From Petrotoga mexicana DSM 14811 (GTDB lineage Bacteria > Thermotogota > Thermotogae > Petrotogales > Petrotogaceae), in NCBI RefSeq assembly GCF_002895565.1, contig NZ_AZRN01000032.1:1-64000 (forward strand): a DNA stretch of 64,000 bases. The letters are read 5' to 3'. Shown here piece after piece: positions 34,001-43,038 of the stretch (its first letter is position 1; the number at the start of each line of letters is the position of its first letter). The notes beneath the pieces are model-generated. The model was not told where the DNA came from. It saw nothing but the letters and a program-made list of their open reading frames with translations, and made no database searches. A program made the translations under genes and the position numbers.

Positions 34001-35052
34001 AAAGTTTAAACAAAATATTAACAGGAATCATTGGTATAGCCTTGTCTTTTCTTGCAGCTGCGGTTTTGATAAAACTCCAGGGAAATTCCCCTATCGATGC
34101 TTATCGAGCATTATTTAATTACGGATTAGCTTCCTGGTTTTCTCTTTCTTCAACTTTAAACAACGCTACCCCATTGATATTAACGGGTATGGCTGCAGCA
34201 ATAGCATTCAGTTCAAATGTGGTGAACCTTGGAGAACCTGGACAACTAATTGTTGGAGCTTTGACCGCTGCGCTTTTAGGATACTATCTACCCATACCAG
34301 GAATCTTGGGGATATTTGTTATTTTGATAATTTCAGGTATCGTTGGTGGTTTATATGGTGGCTTGGCTGGTGTACTAAAAAAGTATTACAAAATGGATGA
34401 ATTTATAACCACTTTGATGTTGAATTTCATAGCAGATTACTTGACTTTGTACTTGGCGACCTACCCATTTTTGGATGAAAAATCGTATGTTCCCGCTACT
34501 CATATGATAAAAAGAGAATTTTTTCTTCCCACTATAAACGGAATAAATATCAGTTTTTTCATAGCGATTTTTATGGTCTTTGTTTCATTTTTTGTTGTGA
34601 CTTATCTAAAAAAAGGTTACGAATGGCGTATGATGGGACATAATTATGATTTTTCAAAGATAGGCGGCTGTAAAAATGAAGAAAATTTAATCTGGGTTAT
34701 GTTTTACACAGGGTTCCTTTCCGGCTTAGCAGGTGCTTTGTTGATACTAGGTGGAACTCAACATAGGTTTATTAAAGGTATAGGAGCAAACTATGGTTGG
34801 GATGGAGTAATGCTTGCCATAGTGGGAGGTAATGGAGTCGTTGAAACGTCAGTTTTTGCCATATTCTTCGGGTTTCTTAAAGCAGGTGGCATAGGTATGG
34901 AATTTGAGGTATCAATACCTTCGGAATTCACAATGGTTCTTCAGGCTATAATCGTTTTATTGGTTGTTGCTACAAGGAGTACGATATCTTACTACAGCGA
35001 CAAAATCAAGGCTTCTCTGAAAGCAAAAAGAGTGGTGAAATCCTCTGACTGA
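33997..35052 (+). CDS. Nucleoside ABC transporter permease, YufP type
   Basis: This 351-residue permease of the BPD_transp_2 family has about eight to ten helices. LILTGMAAAIAFSSNVVNLGEPGQLIVGAL's core (about 57-75) and the coupling region FSKIGGCKNEENLIWVMFYTG (about 222) match YufP-type nucleoside permeases. GLAGALLILGGTQHRFIKG follows. Its start overlaps the ATPase stop by 4 bases, and the second permease overlaps its end, so all four genes form one operon. Confidence 0.93.
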   Translation: MKSLNKILTGIIGIALSFLAAAVLIKLQGNSPIDAYRALFNYGLASWFSLSSTLNNATPLILTGMAAAIAFSSNVVNLGEPGQLIVGALTAALLGYYLPIPGILGIFVILIISGIVGGLYGGLAGVLKKYYKMDEFITTLMLNFIADYLTLYLATYPFLDEKSYVPATHMIKREFFLPTINGINISFFIAIFMVFVSFFVVTYLKKGYEWRMMGHNYDFSKIGGCKNEENLIWVMFYTGFLSGLAGALLILGGTQHRFIKGIGANYGWDGVMLAIVGGNGVVETSVFAIFFGFLKAGGIGMEFEVSIPSEFTMVLQAIIVLLVVATRSTISYYSDKIKASLKAKRVVKSSD

Positions 35053-35941
35053 TATAATTTCTTTACTAATTAGAGACAGCTTTAGCAGTGCAACTCCTAT
35101 ACTTCTTGCAGCGCTGGGAGGAACTTTTACCTATTATGCTAACGTATTCAACATCGCTATGGAAGGTATGATGCTCATTGGGGCTTTCTTCGGAGTTTTG
35201 GGAAGCTATCTTTTTCAAAGTTGGGCAATGGGTATGCTGTTTGCAGTGATTTCCGGAGCTGTTGTTGCCCTAATTTTTTCGGCATTTGCATTGTCCCTTA
35301 AAACAGACGAATTCTTAACTGGTATCGGTATAAATATGCTCGCTTTGGGTGGAACTACGTATCTTTTAAGGAACATTTTCGATGTAAAAGGTGCCTTCAT
35401 TTCTCCAAGGATAGAATCTCTTCCAACCTGGGATATACCTATTTTAAATCAAATTCCTATTCTTTCACAAATATTGAACAATCATCCCTTTATTGTTTAC
35501 GTAGCAATACTTTTAGCCTTGTTGTTAGAAGTTATAATATTTCACACGAAATTCGGTCTCAGACTTAGAGCAACAGGGGAAGATCCAGAAACAACAAGAT
35601 CTTTAGGCATTAACCCTAATAAAATGAAGTTTACCTCTATACTACTTTCAGGTATACTTTCTTCCATGGCTGGAACATACTTATCCTTAGGCTATGTTAC
35701 TCTTTTCAGCGAAAATATGTCAAACGGTAGAGGCTGGATCTCTTTGGCTATAATAATCTTGGTAAAAGGTCGTCCTTTAGGAATACTTTTAATGTCTTTA
35801 CTGTTCGGATTTTTTGAAAGTGTGACTTTCACTCTTCAAAACTTCAATATTCCACCACAAATCACTTCCATGTTACCTTATGTAATTACTTTGGTAGTCT
35901 TATTCTTATACAGTTCCAGCAAAAGCAAAGAAGAAAAATGA
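35045..35941 (+). CDS. Nucleoside ABC transporter permease, YufQ type, with a non-canonical start
   Basis: Second permease of the BMP system (298 aa if CTG is the start). Homologues begin with a short amphipathic piece and the block TPILLAALGGTFTYYANVFNIAMEG. Most of that block lies upstream of the first ATG (35159) in the same open frame. The frame is open from 35039 and has no ATG, GTG or TTG there. The best candidates are CTG 35045, giving M-TDIISLLIRDSF, or ATT 35057. CTG 35045 overlaps the previous stop by 8 bases, as is usual in this operon. The coupling loop LRATGEDPETTRSLGINPNKM is near 180. Confidence 0.85.
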   Translation: MTDIISLLIRDSFSSATPILLAALGGTFTYYANVFNIAMEGMMLIGAFFGVLGSYLFQSWAMGMLFAVISGAVVALIFSAFALSLKTDEFLTGIGINMLALGGTTYLLRNIFDVKGAFISPRIESLPTWDIPILNQIPILSQILNNHPFIVYVAILLALLLEVIIFHTKFGLRLRATGEDPETTRSLGINPNKMKFTSILLSGILSSMAGTYLSLGYVTLFSENMSNGRGWISLAIIILVKGRPLGILLMSLLFGFFESVTFTLQNFNIPPQITSMLPYVITLVVLFLYSSSKSKEEK

Positions 35942-35973
35942 GTAAAATTAAGGAAACGAAAGAAAAACTGAGT

Positions 35974-36023
35974 TAATCGACTATAATTCCGTCTAATTTC
36001 TTCTAATCCTCCATAATCAAGTT
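35974..36023 (+). repeat. Decamer array B: five units with exact 10-bp period
   Basis: Units start at 35974, 35984, 35994, 36004 and 36014. They read TAATCGACTA, TAATTCCGTC, TAATTTCTTC, TAATCCTCCA and TAATCAAGTT. The array lies between the nucleoside permease and the LacI-type regulator gene, ending 82 bases before the latter's ATG. Confidence 0.8.
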
Positions 36024-36067
36024 TGCAATTTAAATTATTTAGAGATATACTTGAAACAAGCAGTTTC

Positions 36068-36079
36068 GAAAACGTTTGC
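36068..36079. promoter_or_regulatory. Probable LacI-family operator upstream of the rbs regulator
   Basis: GAAAACGTTTGC is a near-palindrome with a central CG, the typical form for LacI/RbsR-type regulators. It lies 26 bases before the regulator ATG, where bound protein would block transcription of its own operon. Confidence 0.65.
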
Positions 36080-36105
36080 ATAATAATTGTAACAAGGTGG
36101 TTTTT

Positions 36106-37089
36106 ATGAATAGACAAATAACCATAAAAGATATAGCAAAAGAAGCAGGGGTTTCTATATCAACTGTTTCAAGAGTGGTGAACAGTTCCTTACCGGTGAA
36201 AAAAGAAACGAAAGAAAAAGTTTTAAAAGCAATTGAAAAGTTGAATTATTATCCCGATTCTCTTGCCAGGAGTTTAAGAGTTGGATACACCAAGACGATA
36301 GGTATAATCATTCCAAATATTGCCAACCCTTTTTTTGCAACTATAGTAAGAGGGGCAGAAGATTTTTTAAGATCAAAAGGCTTTTCTTTGATGATATGCA
36401 ATTCAGATAACAACATTGTTGAAGAAAAAAAATTATTTAAAACATTAATCGAAAAGAAAGTCGATGGGATTTTGTACTCAGGTATAGGTGACCATGTTGA
36501 AAGTCTCATCAATAAAAATGTAAAAACCGTTTTCATAGACAGAATCATTAAAAGCAACAAATTTTCTTACGTTTGTTCAAACAACTACAACGCAATGTAT
36601 AAATTACTAGAATACCTATACAATTCAAATCACAGAAAATTCATATTTATAAGCGGCCAAAAAGAAATATTCAGCGCGGCTGAAAGATTAAGAGCCTTCC
36701 AAGATTTTGCAAATGAATACAAGATAGATTTTAAAATATATGAGGGAGAGTATACCCATGAATCGGGGCTTTCGGTAGCTAAAAAGATTAAAAATCTTCC
36801 AGACGTTGTGGTATGTGCAAATGATTTATTGGCTTATGGAGTTATAGAACATTTTAAATCGAAGGGCTTGAAAGTGCCGAAAGATGTAAGCGTTACTGGA
36901 TACGATGACATCGCTTTTAGTAAAATGTTCTCTCCACCCTTAACTACTGTGAAACAACCTATTTATGAAATGGGAAAAACGGCCGGAGAAATGATCTTTA
37001 CAATACTTTCAAAAAAAATAGATCACATTCCTGTGAAACAGTTTGAAAACGAGATAATAATTCGAGAAAGTACGAGGAGGAGAAATTAA
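36106..37089 (+). CDS. rbsR: LacI-family transcriptional regulator, probable RbsR
   Basis: This 327-residue repressor has an N-terminal helix-turn-helix (TIKDIAKEAGVSISTVSRVV, about 5-24) and a hinge helix (PDSLARSLR, about 50). The rest is a periplasmic-binding-protein-like effector domain, with IIIPNIANPFFATIVRGAE near 68-86 and the C-terminal PPLTTVKQPIYEMGKTA. It is the first gene of rbsD-A-C-B-K, so ribose is the likely inducer. I chose ATG 36106 (AAGGTGG upstream) over an in-frame ATG at 36076. The predicted operator at 36068 suggests autoregulation. Confidence 0.9.
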   Translation: MNRQITIKDIAKEAGVSISTVSRVVNSSLPVKKETKEKVLKAIEKLNYYPDSLARSLRVGYTKTIGIIIPNIANPFFATIVRGAEDFLRSKGFSLMICNSDNNIVEEKKLFKTLIEKKVDGILYSGIGDHVESLINKNVKTVFIDRIIKSNKFSYVCSNNYNAMYKLLEYLYNSNHRKFIFISGQKEIFSAAERLRAFQDFANEYKIDFKIYEGEYTHESGLSVAKKIKNLPDVVVCANDLLAYGVIEHFKSKGLKVPKDVSVTGYDDIAFSKMFSPPLTTVKQPIYEMGKTAGEMIFTILSKKIDHIPVKQFENEIIIRESTRRRN

Positions 37090-37090
37090 G

Positions 37091-37486
37091 TTGAAAAAGC
37101 AAGGCATATTCAATTCTCAGATATCATACTTTGTTGCATCGATGGGACATAAAGATATGTTAAGTATAGTTGACATGGGTTATCCAATACCTAAAGATGC
37201 TACATTTGTTGACTTGGTTTTTGATAAAGGTATACCAAATTTTATTGATACTATCAAAATGGTTTTATACGAATTAGAAGTTGAGAAAGTGATTATTGCT
37301 GATGAGATGGAAGTAAATAATCTTAAAAATTATCAAAAAGTGATCGATATATTTCTAAATATTGAGATAGAGAAAAAATCACATGAAGAGTTTAAAGATC
37401 TAGCAAAAAATTCCAAATTTTTTATAAGGACTGGAGAATGTACCCCCTTTTCAAACATTATATTGATTTCAGGGGTGATTTTTTAA
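37091..37486 (+). CDS. rbsD: D-ribose pyranase
   Basis: RbsD converts beta-pyranose to furanose forms of ribose so that ribokinase can use it. The 131-residue protein has the catalytic His in SMGHKDMLSIVDMGYPIP (about 17-34), DLVFDKGIPNFID (about 41) and the C-terminal IRTGECTPFSNIILISGV (about 112-129). The TTG start at 37091 follows GAGGAGG and lies one base after the regulator stop. The last base of its stop codon is the first base of the rbsA ATG. Confidence 0.94.
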   Translation: MKKQGIFNSQISYFVASMGHKDMLSIVDMGYPIPKDATFVDLVFDKGIPNFIDTIKMVLYELEVEKVIIADEMEVNNLKNYQKVIDIFLNIEIEKKSHEEFKDLAKNSKFFIRTGECTPFSNIILISGVIF

Positions 37487-38976
37487 TGTTATTAGAGATG
37501 GTAGATATTACTAAAACCTTCCCAGGGGTTGTGGCACTTGACAAAGTCAGTTTCAACTTAAAAGAAAAAGAAATACATGCCCTGCTCGGGGAAAACGGAG
37601 CCGGCAAAAGTACGTTAATCAAAATACTTGGTGGAATTTATCAGCCAGATAGCGGCGAGATAATTTTAAATGGGGAAAAAGTAATCTTTCGATCACCTAT
37701 AGAAGCTAAAAAAAGAGGAATAGCCATAATACATCAAGAATTAATGCTAGCTGAAAATTTATCGATTGCTGAAAATATATTTTTAGGAAAAGAGAAAGGT
37801 AATTTCTTGAATATCGATTTTAAATCTATGGCTATCGAAGCAAAAAAATATCTGAATATGCTTGATTTTGATATTGACCCGAAAACAAAGGTTTCTAATC
37901 TAAACGTATCAGAAAAACAGTTGGTGGAAATTGCGAAGGCTATAGCATCACAAGCCGAAATTATCGTTATGGACGAGCCTACCGCTACAATTACCGAACA
38001 CGAAACAAGTACTTTATTTAAGGTTATGAGGGATCTTAGAGAAAAGGGTATTTCTATTATTTTTATAACCCACAAACTTGAAGAAGTATATCAAATAGCT
38101 GATAGAGTAACCGTCCTTAGAGATGGTAAATTGGTAGGTTCTGGAAATTTAGAAGAGCTAAACCAAGATGACCTGATAAAGATGATGGTAGGAAGGGAAA
38201 TAAAAGATATGTTCCCTAAATTTAATAAGGTAAGAGATAAAATTGCCCTAAAAGTTGAGGAATTTGAAATTCCTGGTAAGGTTTACCCACTTTCTTTTGA
38301 AGTTAGAGAAGGGGAAATATTTGGAATAACAGGATTGGTTGGTTGTGGAAAATCAGAACTAGCATTAGGACTTTTCGGAGCATACAAATCAACTTTCAAA
38401 AACTTTATTGTTGATGAACAAAAGATAGAAGAGCTTAAGACTCCCTCTCAAGCTTTAAAAAAAGGTATAGTTTTGGTTCCTGAGGACAGAAAATCTCAAG
38501 GGCTTGTCCAGCTACTGACTGTTGTTGATAACATAACTATTCCAAATGCTGAAGAATTCGCCCCTATTTTCAATATCGATTGGAAAAAAGCTATAGAAGA
38601 GACTAAAAATCAGATCAAAAAATATAATATAAAAGTATCGTCTGACAAACAGAAGGTGAAAAACTTATCTGGCGGAAACCAACAGAAGGTTGTATTAGCA
38701 AAATTTTTGTTGAAACAACCAAAAATTGCGATCCTTGTAGAACCTACTCGAGGAATAGATGTTGGAGCTAAAATAGAAGTTTATAAGCTTATAAACGATT
38801 TAGCTAATAGAGGAATGGGAGTGATATTAGTGACTTCAGAGATTCCGGAAATTTTGGGGTTATGTGACAGAGTTCTGATAATGCACAGAGGAAGAAAAAC
38901 AGCTTTATTGGAAAAGGAAGAAATGACACCAGAAAAAATACTAAAAGCTGGAATGGGGTTGGTTGAAATTGTTTAA
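37486..38976 (+). CDS. rbsA: Ribose ABC transporter ATPase
   Basis: This 496-residue protein with two ABC domains powers ribose import. Domain 1 has GENGAGKSTLIKILGG (about 36), the signature LNVSEKQLVEIAKAI (about 139) and IVMDEPTATI. Domain 2 has a modified P-loop GLVGCGKSELALGLFG (about 283), LSGGNQQKVVLAKFL (about 395) and an unusual Walker B (LVEPTRGID). ATG 37486 is chosen because AGGGGTGA ends eight bases upstream; an earlier in-frame ATG lies within rbsD. It overlaps rbsD by one base and rbsC by 14. Confidence 0.94.
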   Translation: MLLEMVDITKTFPGVVALDKVSFNLKEKEIHALLGENGAGKSTLIKILGGIYQPDSGEIILNGEKVIFRSPIEAKKRGIAIIHQELMLAENLSIAENIFLGKEKGNFLNIDFKSMAIEAKKYLNMLDFDIDPKTKVSNLNVSEKQLVEIAKAIASQAEIIVMDEPTATITEHETSTLFKVMRDLREKGISIIFITHKLEEVYQIADRVTVLRDGKLVGSGNLEELNQDDLIKMMVGREIKDMFPKFNKVRDKIALKVEEFEIPGKVYPLSFEVREGEIFGITGLVGCGKSELALGLFGAYKSTFKNFIVDEQKIEELKTPSQALKKGIVLVPEDRKSQGLVQLLTVVDNITIPNAEEFAPIFNIDWKKAIEETKNQIKKYNIKVSSDKQKVKNLSGGNQQKVVLAKFLLKQPKIAILVEPTRGIDVGAKIEVYKLINDLANRGMGVILVTSEIPEILGLCDRVLIMHRGRKTALLEKEEMTPEKILKAGMGLVEIV

Positions 38977-39892
38977 ATCTCTCTTAGTTTTTATGAGAAA
39001 AAATCCTGCCCTTGTTGGTTTTATCATTTTGTTTGTGGTACTTTCAATTTTTACAGACAGTTTTTTTAATCTCTATAATATCGTTAATGTCATTAGACAA
39101 GTTTCAATAATGGCTATACTCGGTTTCGGAATGACACTTGTAATAATTTCTGGAGGAATAGATCTATCTGTTGGTTCAACCTTTGCTTTTAGTGCTGTTG
39201 TTATGGCTTCCATAGTCAAAGATGGAAGAGTCCTATTAGGAATAATTGTAGGCTTATTAATTGGAGCAGCGATTGGGGCATTTAATGGAATTGTCATATC
39301 GAAAGGCAAGATTCAGCCTTTCATTGTAACATTAGCTACAATGGCTATAGGAAGGAGTTTAACCTTAGCATACACTGAAGGAATCCCCATATCACTTTTC
39401 CCAGATAGTTTTAGATTTTTGGGTAGAGGGGATATATTTGGTATACCAGTGCCCATTTTGATCATGTTAGGTATATTTTTTCTTTCCCTTTACATACTGA
39501 AAAAAACAAAGTTGGGATTGTATATATACGCAATTGGAGGAAATGAGGAAGCCACGAAACTCAGTGGAGTAAACGTAGATAGATATAAAACCGTTGTTTA
39601 CATGTTGAGCGGACTTTTTAGTGCGATCAGCGCCATAATCTTGACAGCAAGATTGAACAGTGCTCAAGCCACTTTTGGGCAAGGGTATGAACTTGACGCA
39701 ATAGCAACAGTCGTTTTGGGCGGAGCAAGTTTAGCTGGAGGAAAAGGTGGAGTGTTAGGAACGTTGTTTGGTGCCCTTCTTCTGGGAACAATTAACAACG
39801 GAATGAACTTGATGAATATTTCCCCATTTTATCAAGATTTAGTTAAAGGAGTCATAATACTGTTAGCTGTTCTTTCAGAAAAAGAGGAATAA
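38963..39892 (+). CDS. rbsC: Ribose ABC transporter permease
   Basis: This 309-residue BPD_transp_2 permease has about eight to ten helices. Typical segments are VIISGGIDLSVGSTFAFSAV (about 61-80), KGKIQPFIVTLATMAIGRS (about 113) and the coupling loop IGGNEEATKLSGVNVDRYK (about 192-210). VVLGGASLAGGKGGVLGTLFGA follows near 250. The start is a TTG (38963, or 38969) overlapping rbsA. A GC-rich repeat separates it from rbsB. Confidence 0.93.
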   Translation: MKLFKSLLVFMRKNPALVGFIILFVVLSIFTDSFFNLYNIVNVIRQVSIMAILGFGMTLVIISGGIDLSVGSTFAFSAVVMASIVKDGRVLLGIIVGLLIGAAIGAFNGIVISKGKIQPFIVTLATMAIGRSLTLAYTEGIPISLFPDSFRFLGRGDIFGIPVPILIMLGIFFLSLYILKKTKLGLYIYAIGGNEEATKLSGVNVDRYKTVVYMLSGLFSAISAIILTARLNSAQATFGQGYELDAIATVVLGGASLAGGKGGVLGTLFGALLLGTINNGMNLMNISPFYQDLVKGVIILLAVLSEKEE

Positions 39893-39905
39893 AACCATTT
39901 TTCGA

Positions 39906-39963
39906 TAGGCGAAGGGATAATGCTTCCACTTTCCTGTTGGGTGGGGAGCGGGGGAAGGGCGCT
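39906..39963 (+). repeat. GC-rich repeat copy between rbsC and rbsB
   Basis: ATAGGCGAAGGG near 39906 is a partial tandem unit. It is followed by four G tracts (3, 4, 5, 3; loops T, AGC, AA) at 39939-39959 and then CGCTGA. The copy splits the rbs operon and ends 31 bases before the rbsB ATG. It fills most of the 102-base gap. Confidence 0.78.
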
Positions 39964-39994
39964 GAGAAAAACATATCAAAGGAGGTAGAGAAAG

Positions 39995-40864
39995 ATGAGA
40001 AAGGTGTTAGTATTTGTATTGTTAGTGTTGTTTGTTTCAACGTTTAGTTTTGGAGTAAAGATAGGTTTATCGGTTTCAACATTAAACAACCCATTTTTTG
40101 TAGACTTAGCAAACGGTGCAGAAGATAAAGCAAATGAATTAGGGGTAGAACTGTTGGTAGTTGATGCCCGAGACGATCCAGCAAAGCAACTAAACGATAT
40201 AGAAGATCTGATATTACAGAGAGTCGACATGATTTTAGTAAATCCTACTGACAGTGACGCTATTGTAGCAGCGGTTGAAGAAGCAAACGACGCTAAAATT
40301 CCAGTAATTACCGTTGATAGAAGTGCGAATGGTGGAAAAGTTCTTCTCCACATAGCTTCAGACAACGTTGCTGGAGGAATGATGGCAGGTAGTTTTATCG
40401 CCGAACAATTAGGAGGAAAAGGAAAAGTTATAGAATTGGTCGGAGTTCCTGGAACTTCTTCTGCAAGAGAAAGAGGTCAAGGTTTCAACGAAGAAATATC
40501 GAAATATCCTGGTATTGAAGTAGTAGCCAGACAAACAGCGAACTACAACAGGGCTGAAGGACTAACCGTTATGGAAAACCTACTTCAAGCTTATCCCGAT
40601 GTAGACGCTGTTTTTGCTCATAACGATGAAATGGCTTTAGGTGCATTGGAAGCAATAAAATCTGCTGGAAAGTTACAAGACATAATCATTGTGGGATTTG
40701 ATGCCACTCCCGATGCATTAGCTTCTGTTGAAAAAGGTGAACTTAGTGCAACAATAGCTCAACAACCTTACAGAATGGGAGAACTGGCAGTTGAAAAAGC
40801 TTACGAATATTTGACCACAGAGACAATTTATTTCCCTGTCCCACTTCAATTGGTAACAAAATAA
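39995..40864 (+). CDS. rbsB: Ribose-binding periplasmic protein
   Basis: This 289-residue exported protein binds ribose for RbsA/RbsC. Residues 1-19 form a signal peptide (VLVFVLLVLFVSTFSFG). The mature part starts KIGLSVSTLNNPFFVDLANGA's first block and has LVVDARDDPAKQLNDIEDL (about 49-67), VNPTDSDAIVAAVEEAN, TVDRSANGG, and VFAHNDEMALGALEAI near 206. AAAGGAGGTAG precedes the ATG. A terminator-like hairpin follows its stop and would reduce transcription into rbsK, giving more binding protein than kinase. Confidence 0.94.
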   Translation: MRKVLVFVLLVLFVSTFSFGVKIGLSVSTLNNPFFVDLANGAEDKANELGVELLVVDARDDPAKQLNDIEDLILQRVDMILVNPTDSDAIVAAVEEANDAKIPVITVDRSANGGKVLLHIASDNVAGGMMAGSFIAEQLGGKGKVIELVGVPGTSSARERGQGFNEEISKYPGIEVVARQTANYNRAEGLTVMENLLQAYPDVDAVFAHNDEMALGALEAIKSAGKLQDIIIVGFDATPDALASVEKGELSATIAQQPYRMGELAVEKAYEYLTTETIYFPVPLQLVTK

Positions 40865-40868
40865 CTTA

Positions 40869-40892
40869 AAAAGGGGCTTTATGCCCCTTTTA
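40869..40892 (+). terminator. Hairpin between rbsB and rbsK
   Basis: AAAAGGGGC (40869-40877), loop TTTAT, GCCCCTTTT (40883-40891). A strong stem with a short T run. Because rbsK follows in the same direction, it probably acts as a partial terminator. Confidence 0.8.
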
Positions 40893-40921
40893 CTGAAACT
40901 ATTCAAAGGAGAGATAACCTC

Positions 40922-41839
40922 ATGATCGCTGTAATTGGTAGTAGTAACATGGATATTGTATTCAACGTTGAACACTTTACACTTCCAGGAGAAACCCAAA
41001 AAGCCCTTTCGCTAGACTTTTATTTTGGCGGCAAAGGGGCGAATCAAGCCGTTGCAGCCGCTAAATTATCTGAAAAGCCTGTTTGCTTTTGTAGTTGCAT
41101 CGGTGATGACGAATATGGGAATCAAATTTCTCAAAACTTTAAAAAGTATAGGATCGAAGGTTATTACGTGCAAAAGAATGAAAAAACAGGTAGAGCTTAC
41201 ATAGAGGTTGATAAAAATGGTGAGAATAGAATAATTATCTTCTCAGGTGCCAACGATAAGGTGGATAAGGAGAAAATAGATAAGTTTTTTGATGAATATG
41301 GCGATGAAATAGATATTTGCTTACTACAGAATGAAATTCCCCTGCAAAGCGTTGAGTACGCTATTTCTAAGTTAAAAGAAAAAGGAATAACTATTATTTA
41401 TGATCCTGCCCCTGTTGGAAGTACAAAGATAAAAAGTTTAAAAGATATAGATTTTTTAACTCCCAACGATAAAGAGTTTATGTTCCTTTGTGAAAAAGAA
41501 AAGATAGATTTCAAAGAAAGCAACCTCGATAAATCAATGCTTGCATTTAAAAGAATTAGTAAGGTAAAAAATTTAATTGTGAAGATGGGAGACAAAGGCG
41601 TTATATACATTGACGAAGAAGAAAACTTAGAGAAAATTGAGCCCCTAAAAGTAAACCCAGTTGATAGCACCGGAGCAGGAGACATCTTTAATGGTGCTCT
41701 AGCGGTAGCTTTTTCAGAAACAAATGATTTACAGAAAAGCCTTAATTTTGCCAATACCGCTGCCGCAATTTCTGTTGAAAGAAAAGGAGCCCAGTCTTCA
41801 ATCCCTAAAAGGGAAGAAGTATTAAAGCGCTTGTCATGA
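40922..41839 (+). CDS. rbsK: Ribokinase
   Basis: RbsK phosphorylates ribose to ribose 5-phosphate. The 305-residue protein has VIGSSNMDIVFNVEHFTLPG (about 4-23), FGGKGANQAVAAAKL (about 39-53), and the ATP-side PVDSTGAGDIFNGALAVA near 243-260 with the catalytic Asp. It ends SSIPKREEVLKRLS as usual. AAAGGAGAG precedes the ATG. It overlaps the convergent MFS gene by six bases at the 3' end. Confidence 0.95.
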   Translation: MIAVIGSSNMDIVFNVEHFTLPGETQKALSLDFYFGGKGANQAVAAAKLSEKPVCFCSCIGDDEYGNQISQNFKKYRIEGYYVQKNEKTGRAYIEVDKNGENRIIIFSGANDKVDKEKIDKFFDEYGDEIDICLLQNEIPLQSVEYAISKLKEKGITIIYDPAPVGSTKIKSLKDIDFLTPNDKEFMFLCEKEKIDFKESNLDKSMLAFKRISKVKNLIVKMGDKGVIYIDEEENLEKIEPLKVNPVDSTGAGDIFNGALAVAFSETNDLQKSLNFANTAAAISVERKGAQSSIPKREEVLKRLS

Positions 41840-43036
41840 ATTATTACTATACAACTGATGTAAAACGCCGTTTTTTCTTAAAGGAACGAATAGTTTATAC
41901 ATGAAAATTAGTGCAGCTGTATAAAACACTGAGCTAATTAAGAACAAGAAAGTATAAGCATTGGGTAATATACTTACGATTCCAAATATGAATGCAGCCA
42001 AAGACCTTGTCAAAAAATTGGCAGCGTTCCTAAGACTATATATCGATGTGACTCTATTCTTTGGAAGTGCACTCAAAACAGAGGATGTTTCCACAGGGTT
42101 GGTCATATTCATAAAAGTGAATCTCAAAGCGTAAATACCAACAAAAATAAAAGGGTTTCGGATAAAACCTAAACTTATAATCAATGGAATAACCAACCCA
42201 TTTAAAATAAAGGTATATTTAAAAGGACCGAATTTTTTACCAAGTACTGGTGAAAGGGCAGAGCCAGCAGCGGCACCGAATTGTGCAATTGACAGAGATA
42301 TACCTATCAAGGAAGGGGACATGTTGAATAAATCTTTGTATATAATATTTCCAAAATTAACAAACAATCCCGCTCCAAAGGATATCGCCGCTGTTCTTAA
42401 AAGATAGTACTTCAAAATGTATTTTTCTTCTTTGTTGTATTGGGAAAAGTCTAAAACTTTTTGAAGGGTGACTCTTTTATCTCTAACGCTTTCGGGTAAA
42501 TTTTTTAACAATATGGGTGATATGGCATAGCATATTCCTGTTATGTAAAGAGTCAACCTTAAACCCAAATATTCCCCCATAAAGCCACCTACGAAATTCC
42601 CTAAAACACCGCTAGCCATAAAAATAGCAAAATTGTATCCAAAAGCAGCTCCTCGGATTGAACTATCTGTAACATCCATCAGGTATGAATCCAAGAGTAA
42701 TCTTCTAGAGGCCATGAATCCACCATTCAAGAATCCAAAGATTAATAAAATATTTTTATATGGAAAAGTGCTTCTTATCAGCAATAGAATACCAAACCCT
42801 ATGGCACATATAATGATCATTTTTTTCTTTCCGATTCTATCCCCAAGGATCCCTATTAAAATCCCAATGATAGCAGCACCAAGCATTTCAAAAGAGGTCA
42901 TTCGACCAATGAACTGATTTGTATAACCCATATCTCTCAAAAATAAATTAAAAACAACCCTATAAATTGCCCAAAAAGAGCTACTTATGGACGAAAAAAT
43001 AAGCAAATTAATAACTTTTCGTGTCAGTTTACTCAC
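41834..43036 (-). CDS. MFS transporter of unknown substrate
   Basis: This 400-residue protein has about 12 membrane helices. The MFS loop-2/3 signature is ILGDRIGKKKMIIICAIGFG (about 63-82), repeated more weakly in the second half (GKKFGPFKYTFILNG). No substrate can be read from the sequence. The start is GTG 43036, but the ribosome-like GAGG overlaps that codon, so a downstream codon such as the CTG three codons later is possible. It lies downstream of a gamma-glutamyltransferase gene and has its own promoter with an inverted repeat (43039-43067). Confidence 0.87.
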   Translation of the reverse strand: MSKLTRKVINLLIFSSISSSFWAIYRVVFNLFLRDMGYTNQFIGRMTSFEMLGAAIIGILIGILGDRIGKKKMIIICAIGFGILLLIRSTFPYKNILLIFGFLNGGFMASRRLLLDSYLMDVTDSSIRGAAFGYNFAIFMASGVLGNFVGGFMGEYLGLRLTLYITGICYAISPILLKNLPESVRDKRVTLQKVLDFSQYNKEEKYILKYYLLRTAAISFGAGLFVNFGNIIYKDLFNMSPSLIGISLSIAQFGAAAGSALSPVLGKKFGPFKYTFILNGLVIPLIISLGFIRNPFIFVGIYALRFTFMNMTNPVETSSVLSALPKNRVTSIYSLRNAANFLTRSLAAFIFGIVSILPNAYTFLFLISSVFYTAALIFMYKLFVPLRKNGVLHQLYSNNS

Positions 43037-43038
43037 CT

